Translations under genes and position numbers: made by a program | Assembly: GCA_018713425.1 (NCBI GenBank) | Contig: DVOT01000182.1 | Coordinates: 1-24,081, forward strand | Reading direction: 5' to 3' | Length of the DNA stretch: 24,081 bases | Source of the DNA: Alectryocaccomicrobium faecavium | GTDB lineage: Bacteria > Bacillota > Clostridia > Christensenellales > Aristaeellaceae | The notes under the pieces: generated by a model | The model's input: the letters and a program-made list of their open reading frames with translations, nothing else | Databases searched by the model: none | What the model was told of the DNA's origin: nothing | Shown: positions 8,290 through 15,447 of the stretch, one piece after another | Position numbering within the stretch: position 1 is the first letter of the stretch | Layout: each line of letters begins with the position of its first letter

Positions 8290-9012
8290 ATGAAGATCCT
8301 CATCATCCGGCACGGCGAGCCGGACTATTCCATCGATTCTCTCACGGAAAAGGGCTGGCGAGAGGCGGAATTGCTCTCGCGCCGGCTCGCACCGCTGGGC
8401 ATCCGAGATTTTTACGTTTCTCCTCTGGGCCGCGCGCAGGACACCGCGCGCCCCACGCTGGAAAAAACCGGTAAACAGGCCGAAACTTTGCCCTGGCTGA
8501 TGGAGTTTCGCGGCCAGGTGTGGGATCCCTTCGGGCGCATGGAGCAAAAGAAGCACATTCCCTGGAACCTGATGCCCCAGTACTGGACGAAATGCCCCGA
8601 CCTGTTCGACAAAAATGCCTGGCTTACGCATCCGCTCTTCGCCTCCACTGGCGAAGTGCGGGAAGTGTATGAGGAGATTGGCGCGGGCGTGGAAGAATTG
8701 CTCTTGCGCTATGGCTACGCGCGCGAGGGCATGATTTTCCGCTGCGAGCGCAATTCCCGCGATACCATCGCCTTGTTCTGCCACTTTGGCGCGGGGCTGG
8801 CCATCCTTTCGCACTTGCTGGGCGTGGCGCTGCCCGTGCTGTGGGGCGGCTTTTTCCTGCCCATCTCTTCGGTGACGACGCTCGTCACCGAGGAGCGCGT
8901 GCAGGGCGAGGTGTTCTTTAAGTGCATGCAAGTGGGCGATACTTCGCACCTGTACGCGGGCGGCGAGCCGGTTTCTTCTTCCGGCCTGTTCCCGGAAATT
9001 TACGGGGAATGA
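8290..9012 (+). CDS. Histidine phosphatase superfamily protein (phosphoglycerate mutase-like)
   Basis: 240 aa. Phosphoryl-transfer enzyme using a phosphohistidine intermediate. RHGEP at residues 7-11 gives catalytic His8; SPLGRAQDTA (44-53) is the second Arg-bearing motif; Glu72 is a candidate general acid; CHFGAGLAIL places the second His at 165, in place of the common HGG form. A GTG at 8278 is in frame, but AAAGGTGG overlaps it and is correctly spaced for ATG 8290. It lies 39 bases after glnN and 9 bases before the next gene, so it is probably co-transcribed with both. The substrate is unknown; family members act on sugar phosphates, cobalamin intermediates, nucleotides or proteins. No cobalamin gene is nearby. 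Confidence 0.9.
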   Translation: MKILIIRHGEPDYSIDSLTEKGWREAELLSRRLAPLGIRDFYVSPLGRAQDTARPTLEKTGKQAETLPWLMEFRGQVWDPFGRMEQKKHIPWNLMPQYWTKCPDLFDKNAWLTHPLFASTGEVREVYEEIGAGVEELLLRYGYAREGMIFRCERNSRDTIALFCHFGAGLAILSHLLGVALPVLWGGFFLPISSVTTLVTEERVQGEVFFKCMQVGDTSHLYAGGEPVSSSGLFPEIYGE

Positions 9013-9021
9013 GGTGAAGCC

Positions 9022-9312
9022 ATGGCACGCATTTGGATGAAAACCATCAAAAACCACAAAATCGTGGAAAACCGCACCGCGCCGTGCGAATTCGAAACCG
9101 CGCCCCAGGTGCTGGGCGAGTTGCTGCGTGAGGCGGATATCGCCCGCCCTCTGTGGCTGGATAAGCACCTGAAAGAGTGGGCGCGCTTCCAGCGCACCGC
9201 GTTTTTGCCGGAACACTTTGTGGAGGACGTGCGCTTCGACCGGCTGGAAATCGAATTCTTGCCCGACGACGGCAAGGTACGCAAGAGCCAGGATCCGCGC
9301 AACGCGTTTTGA
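9022..9312 (+). CDS. Conserved hypothetical protein, 96 aa
   Basis: Small, charged, soluble protein without signal peptide or membrane segment. It begins MARIWMKTIK and contains LWLDKHLKEWARFQRTAFLP and DRLEIEFLPDD. I recognise it only as the type of short uncharacterised protein found in Clostridia and cannot assign a function. ATG 9022 has GAGGTG 7 bases upstream, and the gene starts 9 bases after the histidine phosphatase stop, so translation of the two is probably linked. The codon use matches its neighbours. Last gene of the glnN unit. Confidence 0.8.
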   Translation: MARIWMKTIKNHKIVENRTAPCEFETAPQVLGELLREADIARPLWLDKHLKEWARFQRTAFLPEHFVEDVRFDRLEIEFLPDDGKVRKSQDPRNAF

Positions 9313-9320
9313 GAAAACGA

Positions 9321-9344
9321 GGCCGCACAGATGTTTGTGCGGCC
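9321..9344 (+). terminator. Hairpin after the glnN unit, possible terminator
   Basis: Nine-pair GC-rich stem GGCCGCACA / TGTGCGGCC with a 6-base loop, 8 bases after the stop of the 96-aa gene. No T-tract follows on the plus strand; on the minus strand TCGTTTTCTC follows. It may end transcription inefficiently or act as an mRNA 3' stabiliser. Confidence 0.5.
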
Positions 9345-9486
9345 CGTGTCGAATGCGCTTTCATAAATATCTTACACAAAAATGTTTATATAGTGAGAGA
9401 AAACTCACAATTTTTCCGAACGAATTCAGTACGTGCGGCATCGCCGTAAAACCGGCATAAAATCCGCGCGCGGCGCCAAAACGGGG

Positions 9487-9515
9487 TTGATTCTTTCATA
9501 AATCCGCGCTATAAT
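9487..9515 (+). promoter_or_regulatory. Promoter of the ATP synthase operon
   Basis: -35 TTGATT (9487-9492), 17-base spacer, perfect -10 TATAAT (9510-9515). Predicted transcription start near 9522, giving a leader of about 98 bases before the TTG start of atpB. Confidence 0.8.
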
Positions 9516-9619
9516 CTGGATTGCATGCGCGGGGCTTCCTATTTAGAGCCCTGTACAGAGGGAAAACGCATCCTGCGCGGTACTTTGCGCAAAGCGGCAG
9601 GTGCAGGGAGGGATGTTAT

Positions 9620-10459
9620 TTGAGCAAAAAGAGGCGAATTGCCGTGCTGTGCGTGGCAATTGCGCTGGTCGCCGTGTTGGCCGTGGGCGCCATTCTCACA
9701 AACGACGGCGGCGAAGGAGAACCCATCAAAGAGCTCATGCGCGACGCTGTGTTGCACGAGAGCAACAAAGTAGCCTTTTTCGGCATGGAGGTCAACCCAG
9801 GGCTGATTTCCGCTTTCACGGTGACTGGCATTTTGTTGGTGGCCGCGGCGCTTTTGCGCGTGTTCGCGGTGCCCCGATTCCGCTTGGTGCCGGGTAAGCT
9901 GCAACTGGTGCTGGAAACGGCCGTGGGCATGTTCGACAATTTGGCAAAGTCCAACAGTCCGCACCGCAACCGCTTCCTGGGCGCTTACGTATTTGGCGCG
10001 GGCGCGTACATCTTCGTGAGCACCATTTTTGAACTCTCCGGCGCGCAGGCCATCACCACGGCGGGCCACACCGTCGCCCTGCCCGCTCCGCTTTCGGACA
10101 TCAACGGCGCGATCGCCATGGGCTGCCTGTCGTACCTGGCGATCCTCTCGGGCGGCATTTTCAGCAATGGGCTGCGCGGCGTGGGCCGCACGCTCAAGGA
10201 ATTCTCGCTGCCGATTTCTATGAGCTTCCGTCTGTTCGGCGCGATGCTCAGCGGCCTGCTCGTCACCGAGCTGGTGTACGCGTATCTTCAGCTTAGTTTC
10301 GCGCTGCCGGTATTCGTCGCCGTGGTCTTCACGCTGCTGCACGCGGTGATCCAGACCTACGTGCTCACCATGCTCACCGCGCTGTTCTACGGAGAAGTGA
10401 GCGAACCCAGCGAAAAACACGCCAAAAAACCCGCGAAACCAATTGCACAGAAAGGATAG
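9620..10459 (+). CDS. atpB: F-type ATP synthase subunit a
   Basis: Stator channel subunit of Fo that carries ions to and from the c ring. 279 aa from TTG 9620. The start is set by GGAGGG 7 bases upstream; the ATG at 9521 in the same frame lies at the predicted transcription start and cannot carry a ribosome-binding site. SFRLFG gives the essential Arg at about 204 (E. coli Arg210), and IQTYVLTML keeps the Gln of the last helix (E. coli Gln252). Oddities: an added N-terminal basic-hydrophobic segment (residues 3-27, KKRR then hydrophobic) before the exported loop, and Leu where E. coli has Glu219, with Ala for the Asn of GNM. First gene of the atp operon; no atpI precedes it. Confidence 0.93.
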   Translation: MSKKRRIAVLCVAIALVAVLAVGAILTNDGGEGEPIKELMRDAVLHESNKVAFFGMEVNPGLISAFTVTGILLVAAALLRVFAVPRFRLVPGKLQLVLETAVGMFDNLAKSNSPHRNRFLGAYVFGAGAYIFVSTIFELSGAQAITTAGHTVALPAPLSDINGAIAMGCLSYLAILSGGIFSNGLRGVGRTLKEFSLPISMSFRLFGAMLSGLLVTELVYAYLQLSFALPVFVAVVFTLLHAVIQTYVLTMLTALFYGEVSEPSEKHAKKPAKPIAQKG

Positions 10460-10466
10460 ATCCGCC

Positions 10467-10643
10467 ATGAAAACCATGATTTCCCGCATTGCCGCCGCCC
10501 TGTTGATCGCGCTGCTCGCCACCGGCCTTCTCGTCTTCGCCCTGGCCGAATCGGACGCCAACGAACCCGCGCCGGAAACCGGAATTGCCACGGTTGCCAC
10601 GCAAGAAACGGAAGCCGCCGAAAGCGCGGATTCCACCGGCTCC
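10467..10643 (+). other. Signal-peptide-like leader of subunit c
   Basis: Codes for residues 1-59 of AtpE, absent from standard c subunits. Hydrophobic segment with a signal peptidase I-like end (LLVFALA then ESDA) followed by a 30-residue low-complexity acidic stretch. Since c termini face outward, a cleaved signal or an extra membrane anchor would keep the normal hairpin topology. Confidence 0.7.
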
Positions 10644-10856
10644 AAGGCCATTGCCGCCGCCATCGCCATCGGCGCGGCGGGCGCGGCGGGCGCCATCGCC
10701 ATGGGTATCGCCATCGCCAAGTCTTCCGAGGGCATTTCCCGCCAGCCGGAAGCGGCGGAAAAGATCCGCACCAGCCTGATGCTGGGCTTGGTGTTCATCG
10801 AGACGGCTATCATTTACGCGTTGATCGTCGCCATCCTGATCATCTTCGTGCTGTAA
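10467..10856 (+). CDS. atpE: F-type ATP synthase subunit c with N-terminal leader
   Basis: Rotor-ring subunit. 129 aa, against the usual 75-90. Residues 1-59 are a leader: a basic-hydrophobic segment (about 4-27) ending FALA, then an acidic Glu/Thr/Ala linker. The canonical hairpin starts at about residue 60: Gly/Ala-rich helix 1, polar loop RQPEA (92-96), helix 2 with ion-binding Glu112. Thr113 and Tyr117 follow at +1 and +5 as in sodium-type rings, but the helix-1 position of the sodium-type Gln is Met79. Start ATG has AAAGGA about 10 bases upstream. It lies 7 bases after atpB. The assignment to subunit c is certain; leader cleavage and the coupling ion are inference. Confidence 0.94.
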   Translation: MKTMISRIAAALLIALLATGLLVFALAESDANEPAPETGIATVATQETEAAESADSTGSKAIAAAIAIGAAGAAGAIAMGIAIAKSSEGISRQPEAAEKIRTSLMLGLVFIETAIIYALIVAILIIFVL

Positions 10857-10875
10857 GCAAAGGAGAGACCGCAAG

Positions 10876-11373
10876 ATGAATGTGCCCCTGAATATCGACT
10901 GGCAGCAGATCCTTCTGCACGCGCTCAACCTGGTGATTTTGATTGCCGGGCTGTATCTGCTGCTGTTCAAGCCGGTGAAGCGGTTTATGGATGAACGCAC
11001 GCAGAAATACCAGAGCATGGCGGACGACGCGGCGGAAAAAACCCGCCAGGCGCAGGCCCTGTATGCCGATTATCAGAACCGGCTCAAAGGCGCGGACGCG
11101 GAAATCCAGCAAAAGCACGCCGAGGGCATGCAGAAGGCTGAGGCCGACGCCCGCGAAGTGCTGGAAGACGCCCGCTCCCAGGCCAAGCGCATGCTGGTGC
11201 AGGCCAAGGAAAACGCGGGCCACGAGCGCGACCGCATTCTGGAAAGCGCCCGCAACGAAATCGCGCAGATGTCCATAAACGCCGCCCACAAGCTGCTGGA
11301 CGGATCCATGTCGCAAACGCTGGATCAGTTCCTTGACGAGGCGGAAGGAAGGAAGAGCGATGAACAACCATAA
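10876..11373 (+). CDS. atpF: F-type ATP synthase subunit b
   Basis: Peripheral stalk subunit. 165 aa: one N-terminal membrane helix (about residues 12-30, ending LYLLLFKPVKRF), then a continuous charged, Ala/Glu/Lys/Arg-rich coiled coil (about 36-150). ATG 10876 has AAAGGAG 8-9 bases upstream. The last 14 bases overlap the start of atpA, which implies translational coupling. In most operons atpH (delta) follows here; it does not in this one. The stalk's C-terminal end would normally bind the C-terminal domain of delta, which here appears at the front of alpha. Confidence 0.94.
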   Translation: MNVPLNIDWQQILLHALNLVILIAGLYLLLFKPVKRFMDERTQKYQSMADDAAEKTRQAQALYADYQNRLKGADAEIQQKHAEGMQKAEADAREVLEDARSQAKRMLVQAKENAGHERDRILESARNEIAQMSINAAHKLLDGSMSQTLDQFLDEAEGRKSDEQP

Positions 11374-13123
11374 CGACCTGAAGGCGGTGCTTTTAAGCGC
11401 GCAACGGCCCAATGACGCGCAGTGGGCGCGCATGGAAGCCTTTTTGCGCGGGCGCTATGGCGCGGCCGTAGAACTCACCTGGCAGGAAGATAAGAGCACG
11501 CGCAACGGTTTCCGCCTGAAAATCGGCCCGGATGAATACGACTGGACGCCCGAAGGCCGCCTAAAGCAGCTGGAAATGCGCATCCGCATGGCGGCCAACG
11601 GCGGCATGGGCGAGGACGTGATCCCGCTGATCCGCCACGCCGTGGAGGATTTCGAGCCGCAGGTCATCCCGCAAACCACCGGCACTGTGCTCACCGTGGA
11701 AGACGGCATCGCCACGGTTTCCGGCTTGCCGAGCGCATTCTATGGCGAAATTTTGCTGTTCGCCGACGGCATTCGCGGCATGGTGCAAAACCTGGATCGC
11801 GACGAAATCGGCTGCATCCTTTTTGGCGACGACGCGATTGTGGAAGAGGGTAGCCTGGTGTATGGCACGGGCCGCGTGGCGGGCGTGCCCGTGGGCGAAA
11901 ATTTCCTGGGCCGCGTGGTGGACGCGCTGGGTAGCCCCATCGACGGGCAGGGCCCCATCGAGGCCAGCCATTACCGCCCCATCGAATCCCCCGCGCCGGA
12001 CATCATCTCCCGCCAGCCGGTCAACCAGCCCATGGAAACCGGCCTGCTGGCCATCGACAGCATGTTCCCCATCGGCCGCGGCCAGCGCGAGCTGATCATT
12101 GGCGACCGGCAAACCGGCAAAACCGCCGTGGCGCTGGACACCATCCTCAATCAAAAGGGCAAGGACGTCGTCTGCATCTATGTGGCGATCGGCCAGAAGG
12201 CCAGCTCCGTGGCGCAATTGGTGAACACCTTGCGCAAGAACGACGCGCTTTCCTACACCATCGTGGTGAACGCCTCCGCGAGCGACGCCGCGCCGCTGCA
12301 ATACATCGCGCCCTACGCGGGCTGCGCCATGGGCGAATATTTTATGGAGGCGGGCAAGGACGTGCTGATCGTGTACGACGATCTTTCCAAGCACGCCGTG
12401 GCCTACCGCGCGCTGAGCCTGCTATTGGGCCGTTCCCCGGGCCGCGAGGCCTATCCGGGCGACGTATTCTACCTGCACTCGCGCCTGCTTGAGCGCGCCG
12501 CACATCTTTCGGATGAGCGGGGCGGCGGCAGCATGACCGCGCTGCCCATCGTGGAAACCCAGGCGGGCGACGTTTCCGCCTACATTCCCACTAACATCAT
12601 TTCCATCACGGATGGCCAGATCTTCCTGGAAAGCGACCTGTTCTTCGCGGGCCAGCGCCCGGCCGTGAACATCGGTCTTTCCGTTTCCCGCGTGGGCGGC
12701 GATGCGCAAACCCCGGCCATGAAGCGCGCCACCGGTTCCATCCGCCTGGATTTGGCCCAGTACCGCGAGATGGAAGTGTTCACGCAGTTCTCCAGCGACC
12801 TGGACGAGGGTACCCGCCAGCAATTGCGCTATGGCGAAGGGCTGATGTATTTGTTGCGGCAAAAGCAATACCATCCCCGCAAACAGCATGAGCAGGTGCT
12901 ATTGTTGCTCGCGGCGCAGGCGCATCTGTTTGTGAATGTGCCGCTGGAGGCAATCGCCGAGGTTTCGCAAAAGATGCTGCGCTATGTGGAGCAGGCGGAC
13001 GCGGGCCTGTGCCAGAAGATTGACCAGGCGGGCGCCTTGCAGCCCGAAGAGCTCAAGCGCCTGCGGGATGCGTGCGCCGCGTTCTTTGCGGAAGAAGGCG
13101 CGCGGCAAGAGGCGGGGCGGTGA
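11360..13123 (+). CDS. atpA: F-type ATP synthase subunit alpha with an N-terminal delta-C-terminal-domain-like extension (apparent delta-alpha fusion)
   Basis: Non-catalytic nucleotide-binding subunit of F1. 587 aa, about 80 longer than usual. Walker A GDRQTGKT is at 248-255 (E. coli 169-176), an offset of 79; the beta-site arginine lies in SVSRVGGDAQT (about 455). Residues 1-78 are not alpha: they align with the end of delta. LTWQEDKS..NGFRLKIG..EYDW..EGRLKQL matches E. coli delta KLNCKIDKS..AGVIIRAG..VIDGS..GRLERL in spacing and key residues. Residues 80-99 match the alpha N-terminal helix, and GTVLTVEDGI begins the beta barrel. ATG 11360 has AGGAAGG upstream; an in-frame start at 11333 also keeps the extension. 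An internal start at Met83 would give a normal alpha but has no good ribosome-binding site. Confidence 0.95.
   Translation: MNNHNDLKAVLLSAQRPNDAQWARMEAFLRGRYGAAVELTWQEDKSTRNGFRLKIGPDEYDWTPEGRLKQLEMRIRMAANGGMGEDVIPLIRHAVEDFEPQVIPQTTGTVLTVEDGIATVSGLPSAFYGEILLFADGIRGMVQNLDRDEIGCILFGDDAIVEEGSLVYGTGRVAGVPVGENFLGRVVDALGSPIDGQGPIEASHYRPIESPAPDIISRQPVNQPMETGLLAIDSMFPIGRGQRELIIGDRQTGKTAVALDTILNQKGKDVVCIYVAIGQKASSVAQLVNTLRKNDALSYTIVVNASASDAAPLQYIAPYAGCAMGEYFMEAGKDVLIVYDDLSKHAVAYRALSLLLGRSPGREAYPGDVFYLHSRLLERAAHLSDERGGGSMTALPIVETQAGDVSAYIPTNIISITDGQIFLESDLFFAGQRPAVNIGLSVSRVGGDAQTPAMKRATGSIRLDLAQYREMEVFTQFSSDLDEGTRQQLRYGEGLMYLLRQKQYHPRKQHEQVLLLLAAQAHLFVNVPLEAIAEVSQKMLRYVEQADAGLCQKIDQAGALQPEELKRLRDACAAFFAEEGARQEAGR
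11375..11587 (+). other. Delta (AtpH) C-terminal-domain-like segment inside atpA
   Basis: Residues 6-76 of the AtpA product. Shared with delta: opening strand DLKAVLLSAQ (E. coli VDVISAAAL), amphipathic helix, VELTWQEDKS, Gly, FRLKIG, D, then GRLKQL at the end. The N-terminal six-helix domain of delta (about 105 aa) is absent from the operon. Assigned by reading against remembered delta sequences, not by a computed alignment. Confidence 0.78.
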
Positions 13124-13129
13124 TCTGCC

Positions 13130-14050
13130 ATGCCCAACGCCCGCGACATTCGCGCCCGTATCAATAGCATCCGGGAAACCCGCAAAATCACCAACGCCAT
13201 GTATTTGATCTCTTCCACCAAAATGCGCAAGGCCAAGCGGGAATGGGATCAGACGCGCCCCTATTTCACGGCGCTGCAGGCAGAGGTGAAGCGCATTTTC
13301 CGCACGGCGGAGAATGTGGAAAGCCGCTATTTCTATCCGCCGGAAGGTGAACCGCCGCTCAACGGCACCTATGGCTGCCTGGTGATCACCGCGGATAAGG
13401 GCCTTGCCGGCGCGTATAACCAAAACGTGCTGAAGGAAGCGCAGCACATGCTCGATACCCATCCGGACACCAAGCTGTTTGTGGTGGGCGAATATGGGCG
13501 GCAATATTTTATGCGGCACAACATTCCCATCGAGCGCAGCTTCCTCTACACGGCGCAGAACCCCACCATGCAGCGCGCGCGTGAAATCACCGCCGTGCTG
13601 CTGGAACGGTTCGAAAGCGGCGAACTGCAAAAGATCTACGTGATCTATACGGATATCAAGAACAGCCTGGCCGAAAACGTGCATTCCGCGCGCATGCTGC
13701 CCTTCCACCGCTCGGTGTTCACCGCGCCCGCGGGTGAAAAGAAGGTGCAGGATCCCTTTGAATTCTATCCCTCGGTAACGGGCGTGCTGGACAACATCGT
13801 GCACAGCTACGTTTCCGGCTATATCTACAGCGCGCTGATCGATAGCTTTTGCAGCGAGCAAAACGCGCGCATGAGCGCCATGAGCACGGCCAACGAAAAC
13901 GCAGAAAAAATGCTCTCCAGCCTAGGACTGGAATACAACCGCATCCGCCAGGCGGCGATCACGCAGGAAATCACCGAAGTGGCCGCTGGCGCGCGCGCGC
14001 AGCGGCTGCGCAAAGCCGCCAACACCAAAAAGCGAGGGGATACACCATGA
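13130..14050 (+). CDS. atpG: F-type ATP synthase subunit gamma
   Basis: Central rotor shaft. 306 aa. N-terminal coiled-coil start ARDIRARINSIRETRKITNA, with ISSTKMRKAK after it; GCLVITADKGLAGAYN (about 82-97) is the Rossmann-like core start; the C-terminal helix has ARMSAMSTANENAEKM and RQAAITQEITEV, the classical gamma signature. It starts 6 bases after atpA and ends overlapping the atpD start in ATGA. The ribosome-binding site is weak (GGGGCGGTG), so coupling to atpA is likely. Somewhat longer than E. coli gamma (287 aa), with a Lys/Arg-rich C-terminal tail after the normal end. Confidence 0.96.
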   Translation: MPNARDIRARINSIRETRKITNAMYLISSTKMRKAKREWDQTRPYFTALQAEVKRIFRTAENVESRYFYPPEGEPPLNGTYGCLVITADKGLAGAYNQNVLKEAQHMLDTHPDTKLFVVGEYGRQYFMRHNIPIERSFLYTAQNPTMQRAREITAVLLERFESGELQKIYVIYTDIKNSLAENVHSARMLPFHRSVFTAPAGEKKVQDPFEFYPSVTGVLDNIVHSYVSGYIYSALIDSFCSEQNARMSAMSTANENAEKMLSSLGLEYNRIRQAAITQEITEVAAGARAQRLRKAANTKKRGDTP

Positions 14051-15444
14051 ATGCAGGCAAAATCGTGGCCATCGCGGGCCCTGTGGTCGACGTGGAATTC
14101 CGCGATTGCGCGCTTCCCAAAATCCGCGAAGCCCTCACCGTGGAGGTTCGCGGGCATACCTACGTGATGGAAGTGGCGCAGCAAATCGGCGACGGCACCG
14201 TGCGCTGCATCATGCTCGCCCAGAGCGAATACCTCGCGCGCGGCATGAAGGTCGTGGCCACCGGGTTTGGCATCCGCGTGCCCGTGGGCGAGAAAACCCT
14301 GGGCCGCATGTTCAACGCGCTGGGCGAACCCATCGACGGCGGCGAACCTTTCCCGGAGGACGCGCAGCGCTGGGAAATCCACCGCAAAGCGCCCGCCTTT
14401 TCTGAGCAGCGCCCCACCGTGGACATCTTGGAAACCGGCATCAAGGTCGTGGATTTGCTGGAGCCCTATCCCAAGGGCGGCAAAATCGGCCTATTCGGCG
14501 GCGCGGGCGTGGGCAAAACCGTGCTGATCCAGGAACTGATCCACAACGTGGCCATGGAGCACGGCGGCTATTCCGTGTTCACCGGCGTTGGCGAGCGCAG
14601 CCGCGAGGGCAACGACCTGTGGCGCGAAATGGCGCACAGCGGCGTGGCGGACAAGACCGCGCTGGTGTTTGGCCAGATGAACGAGGCCCCGGGCGTGCGC
14701 ATGCGCGTGGCGCTTTCCGGCCTGACCATGGCCGAGTATTTCCGCGACCAGGCGCACAAGGACGTGCTGCTGTTCATCGATAACATCTTCCGCTTTGTGC
14801 AGGCGGGCAGCGAGGTTTCCACGCTGCTGGGCCGCATGCCTTCCGCCGTGGGCTACCAGCCCACCCTGGCCACGGACATGGGTACGCTGCAGGAGCGCAT
14901 CGCTTCCACCTCTAGCGGTTCCGTCACCTCCGTGCAGGCGGTGTACGTGCCCGCGGACGACCTGACCGACCCGGCCCCGGCCACCACCTTCACGCACCTG
15001 GACGCCACCACCGTGCTCAGCCGCAAAATTGCCGAGCAGGGCATTTATCCCGCGGTGGACCCACTGGAATCCACCTCCCGCATTCTGGAAGCGGATATCG
15101 TGGGCGAGGAGCACTACCGGGTTGCGCGCAGCGTGCAGGAGACCCTGCAAAAGTATAACGAACTGCAGGACATCATCGCCATCCTCGGCATGGACGAACT
15201 CAGCGACGAGGACAAAAAAGTCGTTTTGCGCGCGCGCCGCGTGCAGCGCTTCCTCTCGCAGCCCTTCCACGTGGCGGAAAAGTTTTCCGGCGTGCCGGGC
15301 CGCTACGTGCCCCGCGAGGAGACCATCCGTGGTTTCCGCGAAATCGTGGACGGCAAGATGGACGATTATCCCGAGGCGGCGTTCTTCAACGTGGGCGGTA
15401 TAGACGAAGTGCGCGAAAAGGCCGAAAAGCTCAAGGAGGAATAA
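14047..15444 (+). CDS. atpD: F-type ATP synthase subunit beta
   Basis: Catalytic subunit of F1. 465 aa, normal length. Walker A GGAGVGKT (151-158), catalytic Glu in GERSREGND (Glu183), Walker B LLFIDNIFRF, and the DELSEED-type loop as DELSDED. All key catalytic residues present, so the enzyme should make or split ATP despite the odd stator. ATG 14047 has GAGGGG 7-8 bases upstream and overlaps the atpG stop by 4 bases. The frame is open further upstream to 13849, but that part overlaps atpG and is not used. Confidence 0.98.
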   Translation: MNAGKIVAIAGPVVDVEFRDCALPKIREALTVEVRGHTYVMEVAQQIGDGTVRCIMLAQSEYLARGMKVVATGFGIRVPVGEKTLGRMFNALGEPIDGGEPFPEDAQRWEIHRKAPAFSEQRPTVDILETGIKVVDLLEPYPKGGKIGLFGGAGVGKTVLIQELIHNVAMEHGGYSVFTGVGERSREGNDLWREMAHSGVADKTALVFGQMNEAPGVRMRVALSGLTMAEYFRDQAHKDVLLFIDNIFRFVQAGSEVSTLLGRMPSAVGYQPTLATDMGTLQERIASTSSGSVTSVQAVYVPADDLTDPAPATTFTHLDATTVLSRKIAEQGIYPAVDPLESTSRILEADIVGEEHYRVARSVQETLQKYNELQDIIAILGMDELSDEDKKVVLRARRVQRFLSQPFHVAEKFSGVPGRYVPREETIRGFREIVDGKMDDYPEAAFFNVGGIDEVREKAEKLKEE

Positions 15445-15447
15445 TCC

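Larger units (their letters stand above)
9313..9619 (+). other. 307-base gap before the atp operon
   Basis: Holds the hairpin at 9321-9344, an AT-rich stretch at about 9355-9425 with a small inverted repeat GTGAG/CTCAC (9393-9408) followed by AATTTTT, the atp promoter (9487-9515) and an untranslated leader of about 100 bases. No convincing gene. Confidence 0.6.

Noticed and set aside
7336..9216. Long minus-strand open frame opposite glnN and the histidine phosphatase
   Set aside because: Spans two well-supported genes in antisense, has shadow-like composition and no motif.
9521..9619. Longer atpB starting at ATG 9521
   Set aside because: The ATG lies at the predicted transcription start with no ribosome-binding site, while TTG 9620 has GGAGGG at correct spacing.
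11360..11600. Frameshift or assembly break merging atpH and atpA
   Set aside because: The frame is open and the product coherent throughout, the b-alpha overlap leaves no room for the delta N-terminal part, and there is no leftover delta sequence in another frame. A genome-level check is still needed.
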